A stretch of 64,000 nt of DNA from CAVAWX01 sp963592385 (GCA_963592385.1 CAVAWX010000001.1:3691-67690), one strand, 5' to 3'. Positions 42,901-53,990 are shown, numbered from the stretch's first letter. Program-made: numbers and translations. The notes: a model not told the origin generated them from the sequence alone.

Positions 42901-44423
42901 AGCGTCGAGGTGATGAAGGTCTCGCGCAGCGCGTCGATGGGCTCGGCGATGTCGTCGTAGAACATGCCGTGCAGCGCCTGGCGGCTCGCAAGCGAAAGGC
43001 CGGCGTCGCGCTCTTCACCCGCGTCCGCGCTCGCGCCTTTACCCGCGTCGCCAAACTCGGCGGCCAGCTCGTCGAGCTCCACCATGCCGCTCTCGATCCA
43101 CGCGCGGTAGGGCTTCTCGTTGGAGAACGCGTCCTTTATCTCGTCGTCGAGCAGCACGCGCCCGGCGTCCGGGTCCACGAGCAGCATCTGCCCCGGCCCC
43201 AGGCTGCCGGCCACCAGGATCTCGTCGGGGTCGACGTCGAGCACGCCCACCTCGCTGGCCAGTATGAGCTTGTCGTCGGTCGTGACGTAGTAGCGCGCGG
43301 GGCGCAGGCCGTTGCGGTCGAGGGCGGCGCCGGTCACGCGCCCGTCGGAAAACGCCACGGCGGCAGGGCCGTCCCAGGCCTCCATGAGCATGGACTGGTA
43401 GGCGTCCCACGCGCGGCGCTTCTCGCCCAGGGCCTCGTTGTGGTCCCAGGGCTCGGGCAAGACGAGCGAGACGGCCCGGGGCAGGCTGCGCCCGTTCATC
43501 GTCAAGAACTCGAGCAGGTTGTCGAGCATGGCCGAGTCGCTGCCCTCGCGGTCGATGATGGGCAAGACGTCTTCGAGCCCGGCGCCCATGACCGGCGAGT
43601 ACAGGCGCGGTTCGCGGGCATGCGTCCAGTTCACGTTGCCGCGCAGGGTGTTTATCTCGCCGTTGTGCACGATGTAGCGGTTGGGGTGCGCGCGCTCCCA
43701 GGCCGGCGTCGTGTTCGTGGAGTAGCGCGAGTGGACGAGCGCAAGCGCCGTCTCGGTCGAGGCGTCGTCGAGGTCGAGGAAGAAGCCGCGCATCTGGGTC
43801 GCGACGAGCATGCCCTTGTAGACGATGGTGCGCGAGCTCATCGAGCAGACGTAGAAGATCTTGTCGGCCATCGCGGGCTCCGCGTGGTAGCGCTTCTCCA
43901 TGATGCGCCTGCAGGTGAACAGCGCCCGCTCGAACTCCTGGCCCGCCGCCACGTCGTCGGGCCGGCCCAGGAAGGCCTGCTTGATGGTGGGCATGCACGC
44001 CCGAGCCGTCGAGCCCAGGTCGTGGGGGTCCACCGGCACGTCGCGCCAGAACAGCAGGGGGATGCCGCAGCCGGCGCAGGCGTCCTCGAAGATGCGTATG
44101 CCGCACTTCACGCCCTCGTCGTCTTGGGGCAGAAACAGCATCGCGACCGCGTACTCGCCTTCCTTCGGCAGCAGGTGGCCGCATTTCTGCGCCTCGCGCC
44201 GAAAGAAGCGGTGCGGAATCTGGAACAGGATGCCCGCGCCGTCGCCGGTGTTGCGCTCGAGCCCGACGCCGCCGCGGTGCTCCAAGTTCACGAGCACGGA
44301 CAGCGCGTCGTCGAGCATCTGGTGCGAGCGCGCGCCGGAAAGCGAGGCCAGCGCCCCGATGCCGCACGCGTCGTGCTCGAACTCGGGACGGTACAGGCCT
44401 TCGTGTTGTGTGGTGTTTCGCAT
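39939..44423 (-). CDS. gltB: glutamate synthase large subunit
   Basis: 1494 residues. A short propeptide precedes Cys20 in HDACGIGALAS, the nucleophile of the class II glutamine amidotransferase domain. The FMN synthase domain includes GEGGHLPGRKV and SGSNGGTGAAPRDS, and CLMQRDCQQDTCPVGIATQN holds the 3Fe-4S ligands. The C-terminal beta-helix has GCGNNGCEYMTGG. The enzyme makes two glutamates from glutamine and 2-oxoglutarate. A short Ala/Gly/Asp linker lies near residue 460. AAGGGGAC precedes ATG 44423. It is 21 bases after dapF. Confidence 0.97.
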   Translation of the reverse strand: MRNTTQHEGLYRPEFEHDACGIGALASLSGARSHQMLDDALSVLVNLEHRGGVGLERNTGDGAGILFQIPHRFFRREAQKCGHLLPKEGEYAVAMLFLPQDDEGVKCGIRIFEDACAGCGIPLLFWRDVPVDPHDLGSTARACMPTIKQAFLGRPDDVAAGQEFERALFTCRRIMEKRYHAEPAMADKIFYVCSMSSRTIVYKGMLVATQMRGFFLDLDDASTETALALVHSRYSTNTTPAWERAHPNRYIVHNGEINTLRGNVNWTHAREPRLYSPVMGAGLEDVLPIIDREGSDSAMLDNLLEFLTMNGRSLPRAVSLVLPEPWDHNEALGEKRRAWDAYQSMLMEAWDGPAAVAFSDGRVTGAALDRNGLRPARYYVTTDDKLILASEVGVLDVDPDEILVAGSLGPGQMLLVDPDAGRVLLDDEIKDAFSNEKPYRAWIESGMVELDELAAEFGDAGKGASADAGEERDAGLSLASRQALHGMFYDDIAEPIDALRETFITSTLLYVGNHGNLLEDSRDNCRLVKLPTPMLDAQSFAALVGIKRQGFKSAVLSAVYGADAGPHALAEALESLCARAEEAVADGANILVLSDRAGADEVPIPSLLATAAVHNRLLRAGLRTKADIVVEAGDAFTPHDFAALVGYSASAVYPYLAHDTIRAIAEAGDLSVDVDAGIANYNRAVTAGIVGVMSKMGISTMQGYHSAQVFEAVGLAPELVDEYFTGTVSRVGGLSIDDVQRECDERRRGMLALAHSPAPGQLPSSGITAWRPVGGEEHIITPEVVHLLQRAVREDDFDLFMEYSHALHPQGRTVQLRDLLEFAWAKEPVALSEVEPASEIVKRFKTGAMSYGSISREAHECLAIAMNRLGGKSNTGEGGEDVAREATLANGDSMKSAIKQVASGRFGVTSRYLASAREIQIKLAQGAKPGEGGHLPGRKVWPWIARTRRSTPGVGLISPPPHHDIYSIEDLAELIFDMRNANPDAQISVKLVSETGVGTIATGVAKGGAHKILISGSNGGTGAAPRDSIYHAGLPLELGLAETQQTLLKNGLRSRVMLEADGKLMDGRDVAIACLLGAEEFGFATAPLLALGCLMQRDCQQDTCPVGIATQNCRLRGRFSGKPEHVVNYMMFVAEQLRHIMAQLGMRSIEEMVGHPELLRRGGGEHNWKASLVDVEPLLFQARAEFGADIAGAAERHYVPSMAPQDTLPETLDATLFVPYTREARERLVPIRFDVDISNVNRCVGTLLGHAVTSEHPDGLPGASVAIDCAGSGGMSFGAFLPHGIELSIHGDANDYFGKGLSGGVLSVAPPQGSTYRPEENVAVGNVAFYGATGGRGFVNGLAGQRFAVRNSGASLVVEGCGNNGCEYMTGGEVVVLGEVGLNFAAGMSGGVAYVYDEEKTLDARCNKDMVNLEEPGEEDFARIRKLIEEHVNRTESPLGVKMLYRFEAVKRRFVKVIPKEYERAMELTAQAEKRGASHEDAVEEAFETMRRGA

Positions 44424-44444
44424 GTCCCCTTCGCCCTTTGCCTC

Positions 44445-45374
44445 TCAGCCTTCGTTGTCTATGTCCAAAACGCCCGCGAAGCTCTCCTGCGCAGGCCCTG
44501 TCATGTAGATGTGCATGTCGTCGCGCCAGTCGATGTCGAGTTCGCCGCCCAGCACGCGCACCCGCACGTGCCGCCCCGTCCTGCCCGTCAGGTGCGCCGC
44601 CACCGCCGTGGCGCAGCAGCCCGTGCCGCAGGCAAGCGTCTCGCCGCAGCCGCGCTCCCACACGCGCATGACCAGCTCGTCGCCGTCCAGGTAGGCGAAC
44701 TCGACGTTGGTCTTCTCCGGGAAGACGCCCGCGCATTCGACCGCCGCGCCCACCGTGGCCACGAAGGCGTCGTCGAGCACGGCGGGGTCGTCGAGGAAGG
44801 CGACCGCGTGGGGGTTGCCCATGGACACGCAGGTGAACTTCAGGCCCGCGGCCCCCTCGGGCAGCCCGGACCCGTCCAGCTCCTCGATGCCGCATTCGAT
44901 GGCCGCCGCGTCCGCGATGGCGGAAAACTCCTCAGGCAGCGCCGTGCCGGGCAGCGTGGTGGGCACGGACGCGGGGTCCAAGATGGGCGCCCCCATGTCC
45001 ACGCAGGCCGTCGCGAGCGTCTTTTTCTCGTCGAGGGTGAAGGTGATGGGCTTCGGCCCTGCCAGCGTGTCGGCGCAAAACGAGCCGGACGCCGCGCTCA
45101 CGTGGCTTTTGTCCACGAGGAACTTCGCGAAGCAGCGCACGCCGTTGCCGCACATCTGCGCCTTCGTCCCGTCGGAGTTGTAGTAGTCCATGTAGCCCGC
45201 GCACTCGGGCCGAGGCGACGGCTTCACCACGATCACGCCGTCCGCGCCCACGCCGAAATGGCGGTCGCAGATGCGGGCGACCTGGTCGGGGGAAAGATGC
45301 AGACGGTCCGCGAAATCGCCTATGACGACGAAATCGTTGCCCGCACCGTTTAGCTTGGTGAACTCGCAGCGCAT
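44445..45374 (-). CDS. dapF: diaminopimelate epimerase
   Basis: 309 residues. FTKLNGAGNDFVVIGDF at the start and the two catalytic cysteines in AQMCGNGVRCFAKFL and TLACGTGCCATAVAA define DapF, which converts LL- to meso-diaminopimelate for lysine and peptidoglycan. ATG 45374 has GATGGAGACGGGCAT upstream; earlier in-frame codons encode Arg-rich sequence unlike DapF. It leads the dapF-gltB-gltD group. Confidence 0.96.
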   Translation of the reverse strand: MRCEFTKLNGAGNDFVVIGDFADRLHLSPDQVARICDRHFGVGADGVIVVKPSPRPECAGYMDYYNSDGTKAQMCGNGVRCFAKFLVDKSHVSAASGSFCADTLAGPKPITFTLDEKKTLATACVDMGAPILDPASVPTTLPGTALPEEFSAIADAAAIECGIEELDGSGLPEGAAGLKFTCVSMGNPHAVAFLDDPAVLDDAFVATVGAAVECAGVFPEKTNVEFAYLDGDELVMRVWERGCGETLACGTGCCATAVAAHLTGRTGRHVRVRVLGGELDIDWRDDMHIYMTGPAQESFAGVLDIDNEG

Positions 45375-45512
45375 ATGCCCGTCTCCATCTTCTCGTCTCC
45401 TCGCGAACCTCTCGCGCATCCGTGCCGCGCGAGGGCGCACATGTCCTTCTCGCAGCTTAGCCCACGGGAGGTCTGCGCGCGGTAACGCCCGTGTTAAATC
45501 CCGCCGGAAACG

Positions 45513-48500
45513 CTATTCGGCGCCCTTGGTTCCGGGAGCGTCCTCGGCCTCTTGCGCGCCCTTCGCCTCGGAAGCGTCTGCGGACTTGGCGCCGTCCTTT
45601 TCACCGTCGGGCTTCTCGGACGCGGGACGCCCTGCCTGCGTCGCCCGCTTTTCCTGCGCCGTCTTCTTCGCCTGCCGCTTCGCGCGCCGGCGCTCCTTGC
45701 GCGAGACGTACTCGTAGGTCTCGCGTGCGTCCTCGCCCATCACGGCAATGTAGGCAGCCGCGTCGTCGGCGTCGTCGTCGGCATCTCCCCCGACGTCGAT
45801 GGGCACCATGGGCTTGCGGTTGGCGATGTCGTAGATCACGGGCACGACAAAGAGCGTCATGAAGGTGGCGTACAGCAGGCCGCCCGCCACGACGAGCGCC
45901 ATGCCGCGCTCCATCGACGCGCCGATCTCGGTGGAGAAGATGAGCGCGCACATCGAGATGATGGTGGTGAGCGCCGTCATGAGTATGGGCCGCATGCGCG
46001 TGCGCCCGCAGGCCACGAGGGCCGCGCGCTTGGCCATGCCGCCCAGGCGCAGCTGGTTGGCGTAGTCCACGAAGACGATGCCGTTGTTCACCACCGTGCC
46101 CATGAGGATCACGAATCCGAGCAGCGCCATCATGGACAGCTGCTCGTGGGCGATGGCCAGCGCGAACAGCCCGCCCGTGAAGGCAAGCGGCACGGTGAAC
46201 AGGATGATGAACGGCCCTTTGAGGCTTTGGAACTGCGCGACCATCACGAGGTAGATGAGCACGAAGCCCAGCACGGCCAGCATGAGCATCTGCTGGAGCA
46301 TGTCGGTGATGCTCTCGTTCACGCCGGCGATCTTCACCTCGTAGCCCTGGGGCACCTCGATCTCGTCGAGCGCGGGCTGGAGCTGGCGGGCCAGCAAGGT
46401 GACGTTGTAGCCGTCTTGCACCTTGGCGGTGACCGTCGCGACGTAGCTCATGTTCTCGCGCCCGATGGTCGCCACGCCCTCAGACTCGGAGACGCTCGCC
46501 ACCTCGGAGAGCTTGTGCGCGTCGCCGGACCCGTCGGTGAACTCCTGGTCGAGCAGGTTTTGGCGCGTCGTGTCCTTCAGGCCCGCGTCGTCCACGCGCA
46601 CCTCGACGTCGCGGCCGTCCTCGCGTATGGTCGTCGCCTTCTTCTGGTCGGAGAGCAGCCCCGAGACCTGCTGGTAGACCTGGGCGCTCGTGGTGCCGAG
46701 GCGCGCGAGCGCGTCTTTGTCGAAGACGAGGTGCAGCGTGGGGTCGGCCTCCTCCTGCCCGTTTTCGACCTCGGTGTAGCCCTCGATGCCGTTCATCGCG
46801 TCCATGACCTTGCGCGACAGCTCGAGCACGACGTCGTTGTCCAGGCCCGAGACGGTGACGCTCGCGTCGCCGCCCATCATGTCGGACATGTCCATGCTCT
46901 GGCTTTGCGTGAGCTTCACCCCCAGGTCGGGCGCGATCCCGATGATCTTGTCTTGCAGCTCTTCCACCTGCGCTTCCGTCGTGATCTTCCCGGAGTCGAC
47001 GGTGGCGTAGAGCATGAAGCTGCCGGTGTAGAGCGAGCCGCCCGTGTCCATGCCGGACATCATCGTGGAGACGCCCGTGTTCGAGTCGATCATGCCCACC
47101 TGCGAGATGCCGTCGAGGGCCGCCACGCGCTGGCCCACCTCGTCGGCTAGCTTGTAGCCGTCTGCCTGCGGCGTCTCCTCGTCGTTTACCTTCATCAAGA
47201 CCTCTATCTGGCTTTGGGTCATGTTCGGCATCATCACGATGCCCATCTGCGCGACCAGCGCGAGCGAGACGACGAAGAGCAGCGCGGGCACGGCCAGGGT
47301 CAGCACCCGATGGCGCAGGCAGAACTTGAGCGCGCGCTCGTAGCCGTCTTTGAGCTTGGCAAACCACGCGTATTCCTTGGGCGGCGCGGCGCTAAACATC
47401 TTCGAACCCAGCGCCGGCACCACCGACAGGGCCACGATCAGCGAGGCGAGCAGCGCAAACGAGATGGTCAGCGCGAACGGCGCCATCAGCTGGCGCACCG
47501 TGCCCGTGGTGAAGACGAAGGGGAAGAACACGCACACCGAGGTGACGGTCGAGGCCACGATGGCGCCCGTGACCTGCATCGCGCCCTGCGCCGCCGCCCG
47601 CGTGGCCGACAGCCCCCGCGCGCGCATGCGGTAGATGTTTTCCATCACGACGATGGAGTTGTCCACGAGCATGCCGATGGAAAGCGAGAGCGCCCCGAGC
47701 GTCATGATGTTGATGTCGAGGCCCCAGAAATACATGATGACGAGCGCGAAGAGCACGGAAAACGGGATGGAGAAGGCCACGACCAGCGTCGGCTTGACGT
47801 TGCGCAAGAAGACCGCGAGCACCACGACGGCCAGCAGCGCGCCGAGCAGCAGGCTCTTTAAAATCGTGGAGATGTAGAGGTCGATGTAGGTGGCCTGGTC
47901 CATGATCGTGGCGATCTTCGTCGAGGGGCTTTGGCTTTGCAGCTCGTCGATGGCCTTCGAGGCGGCCTTGGAAACCTCGCCGGTGTTGGCCGTGGAGGTC
48001 TTGGTCAGCGACAAGACGATGCCCGGCTGGCCGTCGAGCTTGGCGTAGGCGTTGCCCTCCGAGGAGGTGGCCACCACGTCGGCCACGTCGCCCAGGCGCA
48101 CGTCGCCCACCCCGTCGATATTCGTCAGCACCATGTTGCGGATCTGGTCGGCCGAGCTGTACTCCTCGCCCACCTTCACCATCCACTGGTCGTCGCTGTC
48201 CGCGCTGCCCGCGTACCCGGCGGGCATCTCGAAGTTCTGCGCCTGGATCAGCCCCGCAATCGTGTCCTTGGTCACGAGCTTGTCGATGTTGGCGTTGCTC
48301 TTGGCCGAATCGCGCTGCTCTTCATAGGAGCTGCGCTGCTGGGCCAGCTCGCTTCTCCCCTGCTCGACCTGCGCCTTGCCCTGGTCGAGCTTTGCCTGCG
48401 CGTCGGCCAGCGACAAGATGGTCTCGGTCTTTTGCGCGTCGGCCGACTGCAGCGCCGAGAGCTGCTCGTTGGCGGCCGCAATCTGCGCGGACAGCGCGTC

Positions 48501-49370
48501 TATCTGGGCTTGGATGGCCGCGCGGGTCGCCTCGTCGGGCGCCTGCGCAAGCGATATCTGCAAGACCTGCATCTGCGCGGCGGCCGACTTCAGCTCGGCG
48601 CTGATGGCCCCGTCGGCCCCCACCGTCTGCGAGAAGCCCTCGCTTGCCTGCGTCTTGGCCGTATCGAGCGCGGCCTGCTGCTCCTCGAGCTGCGCGGCAG
48701 CCGAATCCAGGCGGCGCTCGGCGGCGTCGAGGGCCGAGGAGGCCTCGGAGAGCTTGTCGTTGGCCTCGCCCAGGATGCCGTCGTTGACGTTGTCGATCTT
48801 GTCCTGCGAGAGGCGCACCTCCAGCGTGTCGGTGATGCCGCCTGCCGCCGAGACGTTGGCCACGCCGTCTTGGCGCTCGAGCGCGGGGATGACGGTGTCT
48901 TGGACGTACTGCGTCAGCTGCCCCATGTCCTTGTCCGTGTCGGTGATGCCCAGGTACATGGTGGCCATCATGTCCATGCTGATCTCCATGTAGGTGGGCG
49001 TGCCCGCGGTGTCGGGCAGCTGGCTTGCCACGGTGTTCACCGCCGCCGAGGTCTTCACCAGCGCCGAGTCCATGTCGGTGCCGTCGGCGAACTCGAGGAA
49101 GATCATCGCGTAGTTCTCCGCCGACTGGCTTTGCACGCTCGTGACCCCGCTCAGGCTGCCGAGCGGCCCTTCGAGCACGTCGGTGACCTCCTCTTGCACC
49201 TGCTCGGGCGCCGCGCCCGGATCGGTGCAGATCACCGCCAGATAGGGCATCTGAAACGACGGCAGGAGGTTCGTCTTCATGTACGTGACGGAGACGCCGC
49301 CGAGTATCAGCACGATGATGACGGCAACGAGCACGTAGAAGGGCTTCTTGACGGAGAATTTGGCGAGCAT
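45513..49370 (-). CDS. RND-family efflux permease with coiled-coil insertion
   Basis: 1285 residues. It follows the AcrB/SwrC plan: one N-terminal helix, a porter region, helices 2-6 (SLLLGALLAVVVLAVFLRN, LSLSIGMLVDNSIVVMENIY), a second helix and porter region from about 690, and helices 8-12 (GFVILMGTVVNNGIVFVDYA). Residues about 201-358 in the first porter region are a Gln/Ala/Glu-rich coiled coil, not present in AcrB. The C-terminal 100 residues are charged and low in complexity. Substrate unknown. No adaptor gene adjoins it. ATG 49370 follows GAAAGGCATTTC. Confidence 0.85.
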   Translation of the reverse strand: MLAKFSVKKPFYVLVAVIIVLILGGVSVTYMKTNLLPSFQMPYLAVICTDPGAAPEQVQEEVTDVLEGPLGSLSGVTSVQSQSAENYAMIFLEFADGTDMDSALVKTSAAVNTVASQLPDTAGTPTYMEISMDMMATMYLGITDTDKDMGQLTQYVQDTVIPALERQDGVANVSAAGGITDTLEVRLSQDKIDNVNDGILGEANDKLSEASSALDAAERRLDSAAAQLEEQQAALDTAKTQASEGFSQTVGADGAISAELKSAAAQMQVLQISLAQAPDEATRAAIQAQIDALSAQIAAANEQLSALQSADAQKTETILSLADAQAKLDQGKAQVEQGRSELAQQRSSYEEQRDSAKSNANIDKLVTKDTIAGLIQAQNFEMPAGYAGSADSDDQWMVKVGEEYSSADQIRNMVLTNIDGVGDVRLGDVADVVATSSEGNAYAKLDGQPGIVLSLTKTSTANTGEVSKAASKAIDELQSQSPSTKIATIMDQATYIDLYISTILKSLLLGALLAVVVLAVFLRNVKPTLVVAFSIPFSVLFALVIMYFWGLDINIMTLGALSLSIGMLVDNSIVVMENIYRMRARGLSATRAAAQGAMQVTGAIVASTVTSVCVFFPFVFTTGTVRQLMAPFALTISFALLASLIVALSVVPALGSKMFSAAPPKEYAWFAKLKDGYERALKFCLRHRVLTLAVPALLFVVSLALVAQMGIVMMPNMTQSQIEVLMKVNDEETPQADGYKLADEVGQRVAALDGISQVGMIDSNTGVSTMMSGMDTGGSLYTGSFMLYATVDSGKITTEAQVEELQDKIIGIAPDLGVKLTQSQSMDMSDMMGGDASVTVSGLDNDVVLELSRKVMDAMNGIEGYTEVENGQEEADPTLHLVFDKDALARLGTTSAQVYQQVSGLLSDQKKATTIREDGRDVEVRVDDAGLKDTTRQNLLDQEFTDGSGDAHKLSEVASVSESEGVATIGRENMSYVATVTAKVQDGYNVTLLARQLQPALDEIEVPQGYEVKIAGVNESITDMLQQMLMLAVLGFVLIYLVMVAQFQSLKGPFIILFTVPLAFTGGLFALAIAHEQLSMMALLGFVILMGTVVNNGIVFVDYANQLRLGGMAKRAALVACGRTRMRPILMTALTTIISMCALIFSTEIGASMERGMALVVAGGLLYATFMTLFVVPVIYDIANRKPMVPIDVGGDADDDADDAAAYIAVMGEDARETYEYVSRKERRRAKRQAKKTAQEKRATQAGRPASEKPDGEKDGAKSADASEAKGAQEAEDAPGTKGAE

Positions 49371-49566
49371 GAAATGCCTTTCGGTGAAATTGCAATGGCG
49401 CATATGGTAGCGCAGCGCAAATTACAGGCAGGTAGCGTATCGCGAAACAGCAAGGATCGGCGCACGCGGGGGCAGGCGGTGCATGCAGCGGCAGGCGCGG
49501 GCAACGCACGCGGGGGCAGGCGGCGCGCGCAGCAAAGGCGCTTAGCGCAGCGGCGCATCAAGGCAA

Positions 49567-49607
49567 AGAAAAAACCGCCCCGCGCACTTTTTCGCGGAGC
49601 GGTTTTC
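49567..49607 (-). terminator. intrinsic terminator of the ATP synthase operon
   Basis: Read on the minus strand, AAAACCGC and CCGCG pair with CGCGG and GCGGTTTT around AAAAAGTG, followed by TTCTTT. The stem is interrupted by one unpaired base on each side. It begins some 30 bases after the atpC stop. By symmetry it could also work on the plus strand. Confidence 0.75.
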
Positions 49608-49636
49608 GTGTCGTGCGTGAAAAGTGTGCCCGTTTT

Positions 49637-50053
49637 TTAAGCGGCGCGCTCTTCGTGTTCTTTCAGCAGCGTCTCGTTCCAGTGCAGCTCGGACTTCAAA
49701 AACGCCGCGTTCGGGTCGTCGTCGGCCATGTCTTGCAGCTGCTCGCGCAGCTCGTCGTTTTTCACGTTGAGGGCCGTCGCGTCTATCTCCTCGACCGCCG
49801 CCGCCCGCTCGGCCAGCACGATCACGCGCTCGCCGTCGATCTGGGCATAGCCGCCGTCCACGATGTAGGAGACGGGCTGGGCGCCTTCCTGCGCCGTCAC
49901 GCGCACGGTGCCCGGGTTGAGCGTCGTCACGACAGGCTCGTGGTCTGCCAGGATGCCCATCTCGCCTTCTGCCGCCGGCAAGACGACGAAGTGGACGTCG
50001 GAGGAGAAGAGCTTCGCCTCGAGGGTCACTATCTCACATTGCAATTCGGCCAT
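49637..50053 (-). CDS. atpC: ATP synthase epsilon subunit
   Basis: 138 residues. CEIVTLEAKLFSSDVHFVVL and GEMGILADHEPVVTTLNPG are the beta-sandwich signature; the C-terminal helical part (AERAAAVEEIDATALNVKND) is present. Part of the rotating stalk. It is the last gene of the operon, 21 bases after atpD. Confidence 0.95.
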   Translation of the reverse strand: MAELQCEIVTLEAKLFSSDVHFVVLPAAEGEMGILADHEPVVTTLNPGTVRVTAQEGAQPVSYIVDGGYAQIDGERVIVLAERAAAVEEIDATALNVKNDELREQLQDMADDDPNAAFLKSELHWNETLLKEHEERAA

Positions 50054-50074
50054 GTGCGTCTGCGCCCCCTTCGG

Positions 50075-51478
50075 CTACTGCTCCAGTTCCTTGGCGGCCG
50101 CGAAGACGTCCTCGATGGCGCCCTTGTTGCGGAATGCCTGCTCGGGCACGTTGTCCAGCTCGCCGTCGATGATCATCTTGAAGGAGCGCACCGTGTCGGC
50201 CACGGGCACGTACACGCCGTCGACGCCGGTAAACTGCTTGGCCACGTGGAAGGGCTGGCCCAAGAACTGCTGCACCTTGCGGGCGCGGGCCACGACGAGC
50301 TTCTGGTCCTCGGACAGCTCGTCCATGCCCAGGATGGCGATGATGTCTTGCAGGTCCTGGTAGGCCTGCAAAATCTCCTGCACCTTCACGGCCACGTCGT
50401 AGTGCTCCTGCCCGACGACGCTGGGGTCAAGCGCGCGGCTCGTGGAGGCCAGCGGGTCGACGGCCGGGTAGATGCCCAGCTCCGAGATGGAGCGGTTCAG
50501 AACCGTCGTGGCGTCGAGGTGGATGAAGGTGGTGGCCGGGGCCGGGTCGGTCAGGTCGTCTGCGGGGACGTAGACGGCCTGCACGGAGGTGATGGCGCCC
50601 GTGGAGGTCGAGGAGATGCGCTCCTGCAGGTCGCCCATCTCGGTGGCCAGCGTGGGCTGGTAGCCCACTGCAGAAGGCATGCGGCCGAGAAGCGCGGAGA
50701 CCTCGGAGCCCGCCTGCGAGAAGCGGAAGATGTTGTCGATGAACAACAGCACGTCCTGGCCCTGGTCGCGGAAGTACTCGGCGATGGACAGGCCGGCCAG
50801 GCCGACGCGCAGACGCGCTCCCGGCGGCTCGTTCATCTGGCCGTAGACCAGGCAGGTCTTGTTGATGACGCCGGACTCGCTCATCTCGAGGTAGAGGTCC
50901 GTGCCCTCGCGGGTGCGCTCGCCCACGCCCGTGAACACCGAAGTGCCGTTGTGCTCCTGGGCGAGGTTGTTGATCAGCTCCTGGATGAGGACCGTCTTGC
51001 CCACGCCGGCGCCGCCGAACAGGCCGGTCTTGCCGCCGCGGATGTAGGGCTCGAGCAGGTCGATGACCTTGATGCCCGTCTCGAACACCTCGGTGCTCGT
51101 GGTCAGCTCGTCGAAGGTGGGAGCCGGACGGTGGATGGGATAGGTCTCGGAGACCTCGGGTGCGGGCTTGCCGTCGATGGCCTCGCCCAGCACGTTCCAG
51201 ATGCGGCCCAGGGTCTGCTCGCCGACGGGCATCTGCAAAGGCGCACCCGTGTCGACGACCTCGTTGCCGCGCTGCAGGCCGTCCGTGCTGCTCATCGCGA
51301 CGCAGCGGACCATCTCGCCCGGCAGGTGCATCTGCACCTCGAGCACGGTGTGGATCTTGCCCACGGGAGTCTCGGCGTCGACCGTGAGCGCGTTGTAGAT
51401 CGCGGGGACGGACTCCGCGGAAAACTCGCAGTCCACGACGGCGCCGACGATGCGAACGATGCGTCCAACGTTTGCCAT
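50075..51478 (-). CDS. atpD: ATP synthase beta subunit
   Basis: 467 residues from ATG 51478 (MANVGRIVRIVGAVVD). Walker A GLFGGAGVGKTVLIQEL, DVLLFIDNIFRFSQAGSEVS and the DELSEED-like GMDELSEDQKLVVARARK are present. It is the catalytic subunit of F1. GAAGGAAACGACT precedes this ATG. An alternative ATG at 51514 overlaps the atpG stop (ATGA), also has a binding site (GGAGGACGAGTG), and would add 12 residues; the choice between them is open. Confidence 0.97.
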   Translation of the reverse strand: MANVGRIVRIVGAVVDCEFSAESVPAIYNALTVDAETPVGKIHTVLEVQMHLPGEMVRCVAMSSTDGLQRGNEVVDTGAPLQMPVGEQTLGRIWNVLGEAIDGKPAPEVSETYPIHRPAPTFDELTTSTEVFETGIKVIDLLEPYIRGGKTGLFGGAGVGKTVLIQELINNLAQEHNGTSVFTGVGERTREGTDLYLEMSESGVINKTCLVYGQMNEPPGARLRVGLAGLSIAEYFRDQGQDVLLFIDNIFRFSQAGSEVSALLGRMPSAVGYQPTLATEMGDLQERISSTSTGAITSVQAVYVPADDLTDPAPATTFIHLDATTVLNRSISELGIYPAVDPLASTSRALDPSVVGQEHYDVAVKVQEILQAYQDLQDIIAILGMDELSEDQKLVVARARKVQQFLGQPFHVAKQFTGVDGVYVPVADTVRSFKMIIDGELDNVPEQAFRNKGAIEDVFAAAKELEQ

Positions 51479-51513
51479 AGTCGTTTCCTTCTTCTCGTTT
51501 CCTGTAGTGCTCA

Positions 51514-52407
51514 TCACTCGTCCTCCAATGCGGCCGCACCGCCGACGATCTCGGTGATCTCGGTGGTGATGGCGCCCTGGCGGACGCGGTTGAAGAGTCG
51601 GTTCAAAGTCGATTCCATCTCGTTGGCGTTGTCCGTGGCGGACTTCATCGCCTTGCGGCGCGCGCCTTGCTCGGCGGCCGCGGAATCGATGAGCGCGTGG
51701 TAGACCATCGTCTCGACGTAGGCCGGAAGCAGCCGGTCGAGCACGTCGGCCGCGGAGGGCTCGAAGTCGGTCGAGGCCGACGGCGCGCCTTCCTCATCCT
51801 CGTCGGGCGCGGCGGCCAGGTCGTCTGCCTTGATGGGCAAGATGACCTCGTCGCAGACGTCCTGGTCGGCGGCGTTGCGCGCGTGGTTGTAGAAAATGCG
51901 CACTTCGTCGGCAAGTCCGTCCGCATACGAGCTGCGCACGTACGACGCGATCTCGCGCGCCTCGGCGATGGTCGGGTCTGCCGAGAGGTCGGCAAAGGAC
52001 AAGACCGGCTCGACGCGGCGGTAGCGGAAATACCCCGTGCCCTTCTTGCCGCACACGATGACCTGCGTCTCGACGCCCTTCTCGGCGTTCTCGGCGATGT
52101 AGTGCTCTGCCATGCGCAGGATGTTGCTGTTGAAGCCGCCCGCCAGGCCGCGGTCGGAGACCACGACCACGACGAGCGCCTTCTTCTTGGCCTCGTGCTC
52201 GAGCAGGAGGGGATGGTCGACGTTGCCGGCATGCGCGGCCACGCCCGAAAGCGTCTTGCGCATGGCCTCCGCATACGGCTGCGCCGCGGCGATGCGCTCG
52301 GTGGCGTGCCGTATCTTGGCCGTCGCGACCATCTCCATGGTGCGCGTGATCTGCTTGGTGCTTTGAACCGAGCCGATGCGGCGCTTTATGTCGCGCAGAT
52401 TGGGCAT
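51514..52407 (-). CDS. atpG: ATP synthase gamma subunit
   Basis: 297 residues. MPNLRDIKRRIGSVQSTKQI, ITRTMEMVATAKIRHA and the C-terminal ARRKAMKSATDNANEM are the conserved terminal coiled-coil of gamma, the central rotor shaft. An acidic linker (PDEDEEGAPSASTDFEPSA) lies near residue 205. ATG 52407 is 11 bases after the atpA stop. Confidence 0.96.
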   Translation of the reverse strand: MPNLRDIKRRIGSVQSTKQITRTMEMVATAKIRHATERIAAAQPYAEAMRKTLSGVAAHAGNVDHPLLLEHEAKKKALVVVVVSDRGLAGGFNSNILRMAEHYIAENAEKGVETQVIVCGKKGTGYFRYRRVEPVLSFADLSADPTIAEAREIASYVRSSYADGLADEVRIFYNHARNAADQDVCDEVILPIKADDLAAAPDEDEEGAPSASTDFEPSAADVLDRLLPAYVETMVYHALIDSAAAEQGARRKAMKSATDNANEMESTLNRLFNRVRQGAITTEITEIVGGAAALEDE

Positions 52408-52418
52408 CCTCGTGCCCC

Positions 52419-53990
<1,572 letters not shown>

